DNA of 43,858 nt from an uncultured Collinsella sp. (GTDB lineage: Bacteria; Actinomycetota; Coriobacteriia; Coriobacteriales; Coriobacteriaceae). Below are positions 1-9,290 of the stretch, one piece after another. The DNA is taken from assembly GCA_900547835.1 (NCBI GenBank), contig URIJ01000002.1, forward strand, positions 1 to 43,858. Direction: 5' to 3'. Numbering within the stretch: the stretch's first letter is position 1; every line of letters begins with the position of its first letter. The notes below the pieces were generated by a model. It searched no databases. It worked only from the letters and a program-made list of their open reading frames with translations, and was not told where the DNA came from. The translations under genes and the position numbers were made by a program.

Positions 1-1
1 T

Positions 2-43
2 GGCTTCGGGGATGTAACGGATAAGGAGGAGGCCGATGCCTAA
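2..43 (+). CDS. C-terminal end of an upstream gene (partial)
   Basis: From base 2 a frame reads 13 residues ending in DKEEADA and stops with TAA at 41-43, overlapping the start of the lytic transglycosylase by 8 bases (ATGCCTAA). This kind of stop/start overlap is typical of coupled genes. The other two forward frames also stop early, so the choice of frame rests only on the overlap. Nothing in this fragment identifies the product; dephospho-CoA kinase is a guess from gene order in related bacteria and is not supported by residues seen here. Confidence 0.3.
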   Translation, partial: GFGDVTDKEEADA

Positions 44-617
44 GACACGTTTCTTTACGTGGTATCGCGTTGCGCCACTTGCCGTTGTGCTCGTCTTCGG
101 CTTTATTTCGCTCGTCTACTCGTATGCTCCTGCCGCCTTCTTTAAGCCTTTGTATCCAATTGACTACGAGGCGTATGTAAAGCAATCGAGCATTTCGCAC
201 AATCTTGATCCATATCTGGTGTGTGCTGTCATAAAGTCGGAATCGAATTGGGATCCCGAGGCTGAGTCGAATCAAGGCGCTCGGGGATTGATGCAGCTGA
301 TGCCCGAGACTGCCCAGGATATGATTGCCAAGGGTCTTGTCGATGGTAGCGAGTATTCCGCCGACAACCTTAACGATCCCGCTACGAACATCGAGTTTGG
401 CTGTGCGTATCTTTCGTATCTTCTAACGTATTTTAACGGGTCGACTGACAGCGCCATTGCCGCCTATAACGCCGGCATGGGCAATGTCGACGGATGGGCG
501 CAGCAGAGCACGTCGCTTCATAATGCAATCACCTTTCCCAAGACGCAGGCGTATCTGATTCGTGTCAATAATGCCTGGGTTCGCTACAAGACCCTCTATC
601 CCGATCGGTTCGTATAG
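36..617 (+). CDS. membrane-anchored lytic murein transglycosylase (SLT family)
   Basis: 193 aa. It would cleave the MurNAc-GlcNAc bond of peptidoglycan to give 1,6-anhydro ends, acting on the outer face of the membrane. One transmembrane segment lies at about residues 11-30, followed by a compact SLT/goose-lysozyme-type domain. The family signature is visible: catalytic Glu69 in KSESNWDP, then GARGLMQLMPETA (about 81-93), NIEFGCAYL and AYNAGMGNVDGW. The start at 36 has a strong AAGGAGG at 23-29. uvrB follows after 51 bases and may be cotranscribed. The length suits a minimal Slt-domain protein of the YjbJ/Slt70 C-terminal type. The exact cellular role (growth, secretion, remodelling) cannot be read from the sequence. 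Confidence 0.88.
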   Translation: MPKTRFFTWYRVAPLAVVLVFGFISLVYSYAPAAFFKPLYPIDYEAYVKQSSISHNLDPYLVCAVIKSESNWDPEAESNQGARGLMQLMPETAQDMIAKGLVDGSEYSADNLNDPATNIEFGCAYLSYLLTYFNGSTDSAIAAYNAGMGNVDGWAQQSTSLHNAITFPKTQAYLIRVNNAWVRYKTLYPDRFV

Positions 618-668
618 GACTATGCCTGCCGCCTGCGTATACTGCAGATATATGAGTTAGGAGTATCC

Positions 669-2909
669 ATGGCGGAATTTGAAGTAGAACGCGTTGGTGG
701 TGAACTTAAGCGCTTTGGCGTTGAGGGCGCTGATGTGCCGTTTAAGGTCGTGTCTCCATACGAGCCCGCTGGTTCCCAGCCTAAGGCCATTGAGTCACTT
801 GTGCGGGGCGTGAGGGACGGAGACCGCTATCAGGTTTTGCTGGGCGTGACTGGTTCGGGCAAGACCTTCACGATGGCAAAGACTATTGAGGCCCTGGGAA
901 AGCCGACGCTGGTCATGGCTCCCAATAAAACGCTCGCCGCTCAGCTTGCGAGCGAGCTCAAAGAGTTCTTTCCCAACAACGCTGTGGTCTACTTTGTCTC
1001 GTACTACGACTACTATCAGCCCGAGGCGTATGTGCCGCAAAGCGATACATATATCGAGAAAGACTCCTCGATTAACGAAGAGGTCGAGATGCTGCGCCAT
1101 CAGGCGACCGCGTCACTGCTCTCTCGACGCGATGTGATCGTTGTCGCATCGGTCTCGTGTATTTATGGCATTGGCTCTCCTGAGGACTATGCGGGTCTGG
1201 CTCCAAACGTCGACAAGAAGGTGCCGCTCGAGCGTGATGACTTTATCCATGCACTTATTGACATTCAATATGATCGCAATGACTATGACCTGGCACGCGG
1301 CACGTTCCGCGTGCGCGGCGATGTTGTCGACGTGTATCCGCCTTATGCCGAGCATCCGTTGCGGTTTGAGTTCTTTGGCGACGAGGTCGAGCTGATTGCC
1401 GAGATCGATGAGGTCACCGGAGAGATGCTTCGTGAGTACGAGGCCATCCCCGTATGGCCGGCATCGCACTACGTGACCGAGAAGCCGAAGGTCAAGGCGG
1501 CTCTGAAATCGATCAGCGAAGAGTGCGAGAAGCGCGTGGCGGAGCTCAAGGCGACCGACAAGTTGCTCGAGGCACAGCGTCTGCAGCAGCGCACCGACTA
1601 TGATCTCGAGATGCTCGAGACCATGGGTTTTTGTAACGGTATCGAGAACTACTCGCGTCATCTGGACGGTCGAAAACCGGGCGAGCCGCCGTTTACCCTG
1701 ATCGATTACTTTCCCAAGGACATGCTCTGCATCATCGACGAGAGCCATGTGACGGTGCCGCAGATCCGCGGCATGCATGAAGGCGACCGCTCGCGTAAGG
1801 TAACGCTGGTGGAACACGGTTTTCGCCTGCCCTCGGCGCTCGATAACCGCCCGCTTCGTTTCGATGAGTTTGAGGCAAGGATACCCCAGTTTATCTATGT
1901 TTCGGCCACACCGGGCGACTACGAGCTGCGGGTGAGCCAAAACGACGTTGAGCAGATTATTCGTCCGACCGGTCTGCTCGACCCCAAGATCGATGTGCGT
2001 CCGGTTCGTGGGCAGATTGACGATCTTGAGGACGAGATTCGCGAGCGCGTTGCCCGCAAGGAGCGCGTGCTGGTGACCACGCTCACCAAGCGCATGGCCG
2101 AGGACCTGACCGACCATCTGCTTGATGCCGGCATTAAGGTCAATTACATGCACTCCGATACAGCGACGATGGACCGTGTCGAGATCCTGCGAACGCTGCG
2201 CGAGGGCAAGATCGATGTTCTCGTTGGCATCAACCTGCTTCGCGAGGGCCTAGACCTTCCCGAGGTCTCACTGGTGGCAATTCTCGATGCCGATAAGGAA
2301 GGCTTCTTGCGCAACCGTCGTTCGCTGATTCAGACGATTGGCCGCGCGGCCCGTAACGCCGATGGCGAAGTCATCATGTATGCGGACGTTGTGACCGATT
2401 CGATGAAAGAGGCCATCGAGGAGACGCAGCGCCGTCGCGAGATTCAGATGGCATATAACGAAGAGCATGGCATTGTGCCCAAGACGGTGCGCAAGGCCAT
2501 CAACGACATCTCAAGTTTTATTGCCGAGGCCGAAAAAACCGTGGGTTCCAAGGGACGCTCGAAGGGCGACTCTCTTGGCCATGGCGCATTCTATACGCCC
2601 GATGAGTCGGGCGAGGGTGGCGTGCCGGAAACGGTGGCGCCCGAGCAGACACTTGCGGAGCAGTTGGAAGAACTGCCGCATGACGAGCTCGTGCGGATCG
2701 TCGAAACCATGGAAGAGGATATGCGTAACGCTTCTGCTGCCATGGACTTTGAGGAGGCGGCGCGCCTGCGCGATGCCGTCGTTCAGATTCGGGCGATGCT
2801 CGAGGGTGCGTCTGAGGACGAGACGATTGAGCGCTTACGTTCGCAGGCCCGCAAGGGTTCCACGTTCGCATCGGGCAGAAAACGCCAGGGTGCACGGTTT
2901 AAGAAATAG
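669..2909 (+). CDS. uvrB: UvrB, damage-recognition helicase subunit of excinuclease ABC
   Basis: 746 aa. UvrB receives the lesion from UvrA, verifies damage with its beta-hairpin and recruits UvrC. Visible features are Walker A GVTGSGKT at residues 59-66, the beta-hairpin region YYDYYQPEAYVPQ, helicase motifs including FIYVSATPGDYEL and QTIGRAARN, and a C-terminal UVR domain (PHDELVRIVETMEEDMRNA...AARLRDAV) that contacts UvrC. It is longer than the usual 660-690 aa: about 20 extra residues at the N terminus and a low-complexity linker (about 630-670) before the UVR domain. The start at 669 is preceded by AGGAG. Together with uvrA and uvrC in the same window the complete UvrABC set is present. 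A hairpin terminator follows directly. Confidence 0.97.
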   Translation: MAEFEVERVGGELKRFGVEGADVPFKVVSPYEPAGSQPKAIESLVRGVRDGDRYQVLLGVTGSGKTFTMAKTIEALGKPTLVMAPNKTLAAQLASELKEFFPNNAVVYFVSYYDYYQPEAYVPQSDTYIEKDSSINEEVEMLRHQATASLLSRRDVIVVASVSCIYGIGSPEDYAGLAPNVDKKVPLERDDFIHALIDIQYDRNDYDLARGTFRVRGDVVDVYPPYAEHPLRFEFFGDEVELIAEIDEVTGEMLREYEAIPVWPASHYVTEKPKVKAALKSISEECEKRVAELKATDKLLEAQRLQQRTDYDLEMLETMGFCNGIENYSRHLDGRKPGEPPFTLIDYFPKDMLCIIDESHVTVPQIRGMHEGDRSRKVTLVEHGFRLPSALDNRPLRFDEFEARIPQFIYVSATPGDYELRVSQNDVEQIIRPTGLLDPKIDVRPVRGQIDDLEDEIRERVARKERVLVTTLTKRMAEDLTDHLLDAGIKVNYMHSDTATMDRVEILRTLREGKIDVLVGINLLREGLDLPEVSLVAILDADKEGFLRNRRSLIQTIGRAARNADGEVIMYADVVTDSMKEAIEETQRRREIQMAYNEEHGIVPKTVRKAINDISSFIAEAEKTVGSKGRSKGDSLGHGAFYTPDESGEGGVPETVAPEQTLAEQLEELPHDELVRIVETMEEDMRNASAAMDFEEAARLRDAVVQIRAMLEGASEDETIERLRSQARKGSTFASGRKRQGARFKK

Positions 2910-2912
2910 TGA

Positions 2913-2948
2913 ACAGGCCCCGAGTTCCCTGTGGAGCTTGGGGCCTGT
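2913..2948. terminator. hairpin terminator between convergent uvrB and the FAD dehydrogenase gene
   Basis: ACAGGCCCC at 2913-2921 pairs with GGGGCCTGT at 2940-2948. On the plus strand it is followed by GTCTTTTG. It lies between the uvrB stop (2909) and the end of the convergent minus-strand gene (2975), so it can serve both directions. Confidence 0.75.
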
Positions 2949-2974
2949 GTCTTTTGCGCGCTGGAATTCGTGCG

Positions 2975-4615
2975 TTAGAGGTCTGCGATCAGGGCTTCGG
3001 CACAACGGATGCCGTCGGTGGCCGCGCTCATGATGCCGCCGGCATATCCAGCTCCCTCACCACAAGGATAGAGGCCCGGGGTCGACACGGCATGGCACGT
3101 TCGGTCTCGGGTGACAGTGACCGGTGAGCTCGAACGAGTCTCCACGCCGGTAAGAACGGCGTCGGGGCGGTCGTAGCCTCGTAGCTTTTTTCCGAGTAGG
3201 GGAAGTCCCAGGCGGAGCGACTCGACGATATGCTGCGGCAGGGCTTCGTCAATTGCCGTCCAGGTCACACCGAGCGGATAGGTGGGCTTTACCTTTCCGG
3301 GCGCCTTGCTGGCACGTCCTGCGAGGAAATCTCCGACGAGCTGTGCCGGTGCGTTCCAGTTGGAACCGCCCAGGCGATAGGCGGCCGCCTCGCAGGCACG
3401 CTGGAGCTCGATGCCGGCGAGTGGGTCATCGTTGGGAAGGTCCTCGGGTGTGACGTTAACGAGCAGGGCGGCATTTGCGTTGCGTCCGCCGCGGGCATTG
3501 AGACTGGCGCCGTTGACGCACAGGTGGCCCTGCTCGGAAGAGGCGGCGACAACCTGCCCGCCGGGGCACATGCAAAACGAGAACACGCTGCGGCCGTTGG
3601 GAAGATGGGCGACGAGCTTGTAAGGGGCTGCTCCGAGGGCAGGATGTCCCGCCGAGGCTCCGTATTGGACTCGGTCGATGTCGCGCTGCGGATGCTCGAT
3701 GCGAACGCCCATGGCAAAGGTCTTTTGTGCGAGGGCCACGTTGTGGCCCTTAAGGAGCTCAAAAATATCGCGAGCAGAATGCCCGCAGGCGAGGATGAGG
3801 TGCTTTGTCTCGATTGGCTCGCAAGCGGCGTCTTGGGACGATTGGACATCAATACCGGTGATGGCGCCAGACGCGTCGATGCGAATGTCGACGAGCTTCG
3901 TTCGATAGCGGACGACACCTCCGAGCTGCTCGATGCGCTGAGATATAGCGGTGACGACCGTGGGAAGGATGTCGGAGCCAATGTGCGGCTTGGCATCCCA
4001 CAGAATATCGCGGGGCGCACCCGCCTCGACGAAGGTTTCGAGGATAAGGCGATGGGCGGGATTTTTGGTTCCCGTATTGAGCTTGCCGTCCGAGAAGGTT
4101 CCCGCGCCGCCCAGGCCAAACTGGATATTGCTTTCGGGGTCGAGGATGCGCTCCTTTAGAAAGAGGTCGATCGCATGCGAGCGGCGAAATGCCGGGTCGC
4201 CGCGCTCGATGAGCAAGGGCTTAAGACCTGCTTCGGCGAGCGTAAGCGCAGCGAAAAGGCCGGCGCATCCGGCGCCGACAACGACAGGGCGTTCTTGAGG
4301 TACGTCGGAGGCGGGGGAGGGGAATGAAGGCTCATCGTCTTCTATCGCGCGTACGCGCGAGCGGTCACGCTCGGCAACGCTGTCGACCGCTTCTCGCTCG
4401 AGGTGGGGACTAGTCAGCTCAACACGAAAGCTCAGGATAAAATGGACGTCTCGTTTTTTGCGAGCGTCGATTGACTTGCGGTGGAGCTCGATGGACTTGA
4501 TCTCGGAGTCCTTGCAACGTAGGACGCGCTTGGCGACTCGCTTGCCAACAATGAGGCAGGCATTTTCATCGCCGGCTTCATCGAGCGACGCGTTGACTTG
4601 GGTGATTTCAATCAT
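2975..4615 (-). CDS. FAD-dependent dehydrogenase, COG2509-like
   Basis: 546 aa from the ATG at 4615, chosen because AAGGAG lies 6 bases upstream; an upstream extension of the frame to 4738 runs through the preceding terminator and is not credible. The N-terminal ~90 residues form the small alpha/beta domain common to this family, then a dinucleotide-binding GAGCAG motif at about 114-119 (Rossmann FAD fold), GLGGAGTFSDGKLNTG, a GAGCAG-distal ACGHSARDIF motif, and a C-terminal FAD-contact GEGAGYAGGIMSAATDG. This is the pattern of the uncharacterised FAD-dependent dehydrogenase family COG2509, whose substrate is not established. It follows the BaiN-like flavoprotein gene on the same strand but a hairpin terminator separates them. 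Confidence 0.85.
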   Translation of the reverse strand: MIEITQVNASLDEAGDENACLIVGKRVAKRVLRCKDSEIKSIELHRKSIDARKKRDVHFILSFRVELTSPHLEREAVDSVAERDRSRVRAIEDDEPSFPSPASDVPQERPVVVGAGCAGLFAALTLAEAGLKPLLIERGDPAFRRSHAIDLFLKERILDPESNIQFGLGGAGTFSDGKLNTGTKNPAHRLILETFVEAGAPRDILWDAKPHIGSDILPTVVTAISQRIEQLGGVVRYRTKLVDIRIDASGAITGIDVQSSQDAACEPIETKHLILACGHSARDIFELLKGHNVALAQKTFAMGVRIEHPQRDIDRVQYGASAGHPALGAAPYKLVAHLPNGRSVFSFCMCPGGQVVAASSEQGHLCVNGASLNARGGRNANAALLVNVTPEDLPNDDPLAGIELQRACEAAAYRLGGSNWNAPAQLVGDFLAGRASKAPGKVKPTYPLGVTWTAIDEALPQHIVESLRLGLPLLGKKLRGYDRPDAVLTGVETRSSSPVTVTRDRTCHAVSTPGLYPCGEGAGYAGGIMSAATDGIRCAEALIADL

Positions 4616-4641
4616 CGAGGTCTCCTTAGAGGCAAGAAAGA

Positions 4642-4665
4642 GGCCGTCCGGTATCCCAGACGGCC
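4642..4665 (-). terminator. terminator of the mrp-flavoprotein operon
   Basis: GGCCGTC at 4642-4648 pairs with GACGGCC at 4659-4665. Read on the minus strand it follows the flavoprotein stop codon (4696) and is succeeded by TCTTTCTT. It lies just upstream of the ribosome binding site of the next minus-strand gene. Confidence 0.65.
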
Positions 4666-4695
4666 CGAATGCGTTTTTGATTATAGACTGCGCGG

Positions 4696-5967
4696 CTACA
4701 GGCTGCTTGCAGCGCGAATGCCCGAGATCCAGGCCCACGCAAGGTTAAAGCCTCCGCAATCGGCGTCGATGTCGAGCGCTTCGCCGCAGACGTAAAGCGG
4801 GGTGTCGACAACGCTGCGCGCGCGTAGACTGGGTGTTGAGATGCTCTCGACAGATACGCCACCACGCGTGACCTGCGCCGAGCGCTCCTCGGCGGTTCCT
4901 TCGACGAGCAACTTAAAATGCTTGAGGATCGAGACCAGGTGGATGACATCGTTGGAGCCTGGATGGCACTGCTCGAACGCTGTGCAGACGACGCGGGAGA
5001 GTTGCGGGGCAAGCATACCGTCGAGCCAACGGGGATCGCGGGGCGAAAAGCCGCCGAGCAGCTCAACGCGCCGGTTGAGCATATCGAGCAACTCGTCTTT
5101 GGAGAGGTCGGGGAAAACGTCGAGCAGGATCGTATCGCCGTGCTGGAGACGACGAGAGAGGTTGAAGACAGCGACGCCCGAGATACCGAAGGTTCGAAAC
5201 AGCACTTCACCGTCTTCGTGCCAGAGCTCATTATGATTGCGGGCGAGCGTCAAGCGGGCACGGACGCGCAGGCCATCCAACGTCTTGAATGCCGCCCGAT
5301 CGCCAACGACCGTTGCCGATACGGGGCAGAGGATGGGGCGCAGCGAAGTGAGGGGGAGGCGAAACGTATCGGCGATACCGGTGGGGTTGCCGCCCGTGGC
5401 GATAATTACGGCATGTGCCTGCAGGGCCTCGTTCTTGCGAGGGACATCGGCGAGCGCTTTCCGAAGCGAGCGGAGCTCCGATTTTCGGTCGTCGTGCTTT
5501 TTTGCCTTGAGCGCCCGCGCTGGACGGTCTATTTGGAGTGCCCAGCCTTCGGAAGCTTTGTGCGCCGAGGCAACGTTGGCTCCGCAGATTAAGGTGATAC
5601 CTAGGCGGTCGCAAACGCTGAGAAGCGCGTCGCGCACCGATTCGGCGCGAAGGGAGCGCGGGTACAGCCGGCCTTCCTCGGAGGTTGTCATGATGCCCAG
5701 CGAGGAGAAGAAACCCATAAGCTCTTGTTCGGGCTGGGGGCCCATGACGGATGTGACGAATGCTGGGTGGTTATACCGCTGAGGATCAATCGATTCGTTG
5801 GAGAGGTTGCAGCGGCCGTTACCGGTCGCAAGGAGCTTAAGGCCGCAGGCGACATCGCGCTCAACGATGCAGACGCTTTTGCCAGCGCGTGCGGCCGTAA
5901 TGGCGGCGGCGAGGCCTGAAGCCCCGCCGCCGATTACCAAGACGTCATAGAGGGCGCTCGCGTTCAC
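4696..5967 (-). CDS. HI0933/BaiN-family NAD(P)/FAD-dependent flavoprotein
   Basis: 423 aa, starting with GTG at 5967 directly after the TAA stop of the mrp gene (0 bases between), which suggests translational coupling. GGGASG at residues 13-18 is the FAD/NAD(P)-binding loop; TGNGRCNLSN at about 48-57 is the hallmark of the HI0933 family; a C-terminal GEALDIDADCGGFNLAWAWISG segment closes the FAD site. Length is normal for the family (390-430 aa). The family includes BaiN, reported to act on bile acid intermediates in Clostridium, but most members have no known substrate, so no reaction is assigned here. The coupling to an Fe-S carrier gene does not prove that this flavoprotein handles Fe-S clusters. 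Confidence 0.85.
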   Translation of the reverse strand: MNASALYDVLVIGGGASGLAAAITAARAGKSVCIVERDVACGLKLLATGNGRCNLSNESIDPQRYNHPAFVTSVMGPQPEQELMGFFSSLGIMTTSEEGRLYPRSLRAESVRDALLSVCDRLGITLICGANVASAHKASEGWALQIDRPARALKAKKHDDRKSELRSLRKALADVPRKNEALQAHAVIIATGGNPTGIADTFRLPLTSLRPILCPVSATVVGDRAAFKTLDGLRVRARLTLARNHNELWHEDGEVLFRTFGISGVAVFNLSRRLQHGDTILLDVFPDLSKDELLDMLNRRVELLGGFSPRDPRWLDGMLAPQLSRVVCTAFEQCHPGSNDVIHLVSILKHFKLLVEGTAEERSAQVTRGGVSVESISTPSLRARSVVDTPLYVCGEALDIDADCGGFNLAWAWISGIRAASSL

Positions 5968-6798
5968 TTAGGCCTCGTCGGTCTCGTGCGGGGTAATAGC
6001 CTCGACGGCAGAGACTGCCTTGGGCAACATGCCATCGGGCAGCGCGGTCTCGACCTCGCCCTTATCGCAGGCCTCGGCGAGTGCCGGATTAATGGGAAGC
6101 GTGCCCAAGATGTCGAGGTTATAGCGCTCTGCGACCTCGGGGAGCTTGCTCTTGCCAAAGACCTCGATCTTCTTGCCGCAGTCGGGGCACTCAATATAGC
6201 TCATGTTCTCGACGATGCCCAGAATGGGGACGTTCATCTTCTCGGCCATGTTGACCGCCTTGGCGACAATCATCGAGACCAGATCCTGCGGGCTCGTGAC
6301 GATGACGATGCCGTCGACGGGCAGTGACTGGAAGACGGTGAGCGCGACGTCGCCTGTTCCCGGAGGCATGTCGACCAGCAGGTAGTCGATGGGGCCCCAC
6401 GAGGTCTCGCTCCAGAACTGCCTGATGGCGCCTGCGATGACCGGACCGCGCCAAAGGACGGGGTCGGTCTCGTTTTGGAGCAGAAGGTTGGAGCTCATGA
6501 CCTTGACGCCGTGCTCGGAGATTTCAGGCAGCATGAGGTTGCCAAGGGCATGGACGTGGCGTCCGCTCATACCGAACATCTTGGGGATAGAGGGACCGGT
6601 GATGTCGGCATCGAGGACGCCGACCTTGTGGCCGTGACGGGCAAGCTCGGTGGCGATGGCACCGGTGACAAACGACTTGCCGACACCGCCCTTGCCGGAA
6701 AGCACGGCGATGACGCGTTTGACCTCGGACAGCGTATTCTCCTCAAATTGCGACGGCGACGTTTGTCCGCCGGCGGCCTGTGCGTGCTCGCAACCCAT
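5968..6798 (-). CDS. Mrp/ApbC/NBP35-type iron-sulfur cluster carrier ATPase
   Basis: 276 aa from ATG 6798, with AAAGGAG 6 bases upstream; a longer frame to 6855 has no such site and overlaps the promoter. It is a deviant-Walker P-loop ATPase of the MinD/Mrp family that carries Fe-S clusters to apoproteins in the cytosol. Visible are SGKGGVGKS at residues 34-42, DADITGPSIPKMFG, DYLLVDMPPGTGD, and the cluster-binding CPDC at 204-207 (CxxC). It lacks the N-terminal DUF59 domain of longer Mrp proteins. The flavoprotein gene starts immediately after its stop codon. A good promoter match lies 56-85 bases upstream. Confidence 0.92.
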   Translation of the reverse strand: MGCEHAQAAGGQTSPSQFEENTLSEVKRVIAVLSGKGGVGKSFVTGAIATELARHGHKVGVLDADITGPSIPKMFGMSGRHVHALGNLMLPEISEHGVKVMSSNLLLQNETDPVLWRGPVIAGAIRQFWSETSWGPIDYLLVDMPPGTGDVALTVFQSLPVDGIVIVTSPQDLVSMIVAKAVNMAEKMNVPILGIVENMSYIECPDCGKKIEVFGKSKLPEVAERYNLDILGTLPINPALAEACDKGEVETALPDGMLPKAVSAVEAITPHETDEA

Positions 6799-6853
6799 GT
6801 ATGACTCCTTTGTATATGTTGGGGCCGGGGCCCCGTGATGTGACACGAGCGTC

Positions 6854-6883
6854 ATTGTACCCTCGTTTGCGAGCGGGAGTCAT
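6854..6883 (-). promoter_or_regulatory. predicted sigma-70-type promoter of mrp
   Basis: On the minus strand ATGACT (6883-6878) and TACAAT (6859-6854) are separated by 18 bases, matching 4 of 6 and 5 of 6 positions of the -35 and -10 consensus. It would give a leader of about 50 nt before the mrp start at 6798. A short CTCG-CAAA-CGAG palindrome lies between the two boxes. Confidence 0.45.
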
Positions 6884-6943
6884 TTGCGATGCATTTGGGC
6901 CGAGCGTGCTTGCAATACGATGGGTCCAAGCGAATGGGCGGGC

Positions 6944-9097
6944 TTACTGAACTTTGCTGGCGAACTCGAGGTATTGCATGCGCTGCAGCTTGTCGATCGT
7001 CGAGGCGTATGGGCTGTCTTCAGATTCCAAGTCGTAGCGCAGCCCGTCGGCACCAAGGTAGCCGGCGACATTGATGGTGGGCACATCTGACCTTGTTGCA
7101 AGCAGAGCCTTTTGATAGTCGGTGAGCGGGGCGCCGATCTTATTAAGGGTAATGGCTGCAATCTCGTTTGCCCCGACGGTGTCGTAGACGTTGAGCTCGG
7201 TATTGCCGGCGATTTCATAGTTAGCCCAGACAAAATATGTCGACTGATAGATACGGAAAGCGTGGCTTGCCGTATCTTCCTGGGGGTACAGCTCGTCGTT
7301 GAGAGTCGTTGCGGCGCTCGGCTGATGGTCGCCAAAAAAGACAAGGACAACCGGTCTGCCGATATTGCGGAGCTCGTTGATAAAGTACTCGAGGTCCCGG
7401 TCGGATGCGTTGATGCAGGTAAGATAGGTGTTGAGCGCGCTATTGGCACCCTCGCTGGCTCCCTCAACCCAATAGTTTGTCAGCTCCTCGGCGGGAACGG
7501 TGCCATAGTCGTAGCCGCCGTGATTTTGCATCGTGACGTCAAAGATGAACTGCGGGGCTTCGTCGGTTCTAAGCAGGTCGAGTATCTTGTCGTAGGTGAC
7601 GTAGTCGCATACGCCGGCATGGTAATAGGACGCACCTTCGAAATCGCCGATTGAAAGAAAGTCTCCAAAGCCCAGCTGCTGATAGATTTTATCTCGATGG
7701 TAGTTGACGGGGTTTTGCGGGTGCATAGCGGTAGCGGTATACCCAAGCTCCTTAAGGTCCTTTGCCAGGCTGTCGACGCCATTCATCTGATATAGCTGAT
7801 AGGGGATTTTGCCTAATCCGACAAAGGCCGTTGTCGCTCCGGTCAAAAATTCGAATTCGGAGTTCGCCGTTCCGCCACCGGCGACCGAAGCGAGCATGGT
7901 GCCGCGAACAAGTGTGTCGGGAAGCGAGTTGTAGAATGCGGGGCCGGTGTACCCGGCCGCCTGGAGCTGCTCAAAGCACGAAAGGTCGCTAAAACTCTCA
8001 TTCATGACGGCAACAATCGTCGGCTTGATTTCATTGAACTGGGCAACGGCCGCCGCGCGCTGCTCGCTCGAGCCATACGTGCTGTCGTAGGTGGCGGCGA
8101 GCTCCTGCTCGATGCTCTGCGCCTCATCGGGCGTATAGTCTTCGGGCTTCTCAATGGGCAACTCGTTGACCATTTCGGTGAACGAAGTGATAAAACCCTG
8201 AGACGCATACGTGGTGATGGGCTGCCAACGGTCAAATCCAAAATTCAGCGCCTGCTCCAAGTCGATGCTGGAAAAGCCCGAGAGCCCCACAACGGTCACT
8301 AGCAGAAAAGCGCAGAGGTTAGCGGCGATTGCGGGGAACACATGGGTGGGTGTACGGAGCTTTCTCGGTCGGATAAGCGAAAGAAGCCCCAGGGAAATCT
8401 CCAGCAGGGCTAGAGAGGTTACGATTCCGGCGGTAAAGGTAAACTCGTATCCCTCGCTCACTTCCATTGCGGTGCCAAGGGCCAAGATATCGCTTGGCAG
8501 GATGGCCTCACCTTTAAACGTTATGACGAAGTGCTCGGCAATGCCAAGGATGCAACAGGCGACGGGCACGAGGGCCATGACGCCTCCATGACGCTGTCCC
8601 AGCAAATAAAGGGAGAGCAGAACCGTCGCGAGCAGCCCGACGGAAAACCCGAATGAGTTGGCGGGAATGCGATAGAACGTTTCGTTACAGGCAATTTCGA
8701 GTGAAACGAACGAGAGCGCTGAAACAGCGGCGATGACAAGGATGTCACGGCAAATACAGGCAACCGTTCCCGTCGCAAGATCGGTTTGGTCGATAAGTCC
8801 CGAAACCAAGGGCTCGACAAGAAGTATGACGGCGGCAGCACCGAGCGCCGAATAAGAAAGGACCCATAGGGAACTGTCCTCATTTACGAGCAATTGATTC
8901 GTAATCCATGCAGCTACCACGCCGAGCGGGATGAGGAGCGTCGCGCACCAAAAGACGCGGGCAATGGGCGGCTTTTCATTGTGTTTGATTGAAAAATACA
9001 CGCGCACGACGACGGTGGCCACGATAAGGACGGCGATGAATATGGGCAGATTGGCCATGTCGCTCGAAGTGATTTCAAGGGGGATATCTTCGGTCAT
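6944..9097 (-). CDS. LTA synthase / MdoB-like sulfatase-fold membrane phosphotransferase
   Basis: 717 aa from ATG 9097 (AGAGGA upstream); the longer frame to 9172 starts in a region without a ribosome binding site. Several N-terminal transmembrane helices (about residues 17-280) are followed by an extracytoplasmic alkaline-phosphatase/sulfatase-fold domain. Candidate metal and catalytic residues resemble those of LtaS: Glu367 in VAVMNESFSDL, the nucleophile Thr410 in AGGGTANSEFEFLTG, a QNHGGYDYG segment and FFGDHQPS. The family transfers phosphoglycerol or similar groups from lipids to cell-surface polymers. The substrate in this organism is unknown; a phosphoglycerol or phosphoethanolamine transferase on a surface glycopolymer is possible. 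It is monocistronic and divergent from uvrA. Confidence 0.82.
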   Translation of the reverse strand: MTEDIPLEITSSDMANLPIFIAVLIVATVVVRVYFSIKHNEKPPIARVFWCATLLIPLGVVAAWITNQLLVNEDSSLWVLSYSALGAAAVILLVEPLVSGLIDQTDLATGTVACICRDILVIAAVSALSFVSLEIACNETFYRIPANSFGFSVGLLATVLLSLYLLGQRHGGVMALVPVACCILGIAEHFVITFKGEAILPSDILALGTAMEVSEGYEFTFTAGIVTSLALLEISLGLLSLIRPRKLRTPTHVFPAIAANLCAFLLVTVVGLSGFSSIDLEQALNFGFDRWQPITTYASQGFITSFTEMVNELPIEKPEDYTPDEAQSIEQELAATYDSTYGSSEQRAAAVAQFNEIKPTIVAVMNESFSDLSCFEQLQAAGYTGPAFYNSLPDTLVRGTMLASVAGGGTANSEFEFLTGATTAFVGLGKIPYQLYQMNGVDSLAKDLKELGYTATAMHPQNPVNYHRDKIYQQLGFGDFLSIGDFEGASYYHAGVCDYVTYDKILDLLRTDEAPQFIFDVTMQNHGGYDYGTVPAEELTNYWVEGASEGANSALNTYLTCINASDRDLEYFINELRNIGRPVVLVFFGDHQPSAATTLNDELYPQEDTASHAFRIYQSTYFVWANYEIAGNTELNVYDTVGANEIAAITLNKIGAPLTDYQKALLATRSDVPTINVAGYLGADGLRYDLESEDSPYASTIDKLQRMQYLEFASKVQ

Positions 9098-9215
9098 GGA
9101 CGTTCCTCTGTTACAGCAAATTAAGTTCAGTATTAGATTACTGTAACCTTTCCACGGCATTTCGAGAAACAAAGCACCCGATACGCAAAGCTAAAGGTCT
9201 GCGAATCTTGTATTA

Positions 9216-9229
9216 CGAACATCTGTGCG
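9216..9229 (+). promoter_or_regulatory. candidate LexA (SOS) box upstream of uvrA
   Basis: CGAAC-ATCT-GTGCG matches the Gram-positive/actinobacterial LexA consensus CGAAC-N4-GTTCG at 9 of 10 fixed positions and ends 61 bases before the uvrA start. uvrA is a classical SOS gene, which makes the site plausible. No comparable site was seen before uvrB or uvrC. Confidence 0.4.
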
Positions 9230-9290
9230 CGTCGAGTGCGCTAAACTCATCGGCAGTATGATTCGATGCAATAGGAGGCAAGGAGCTTCC

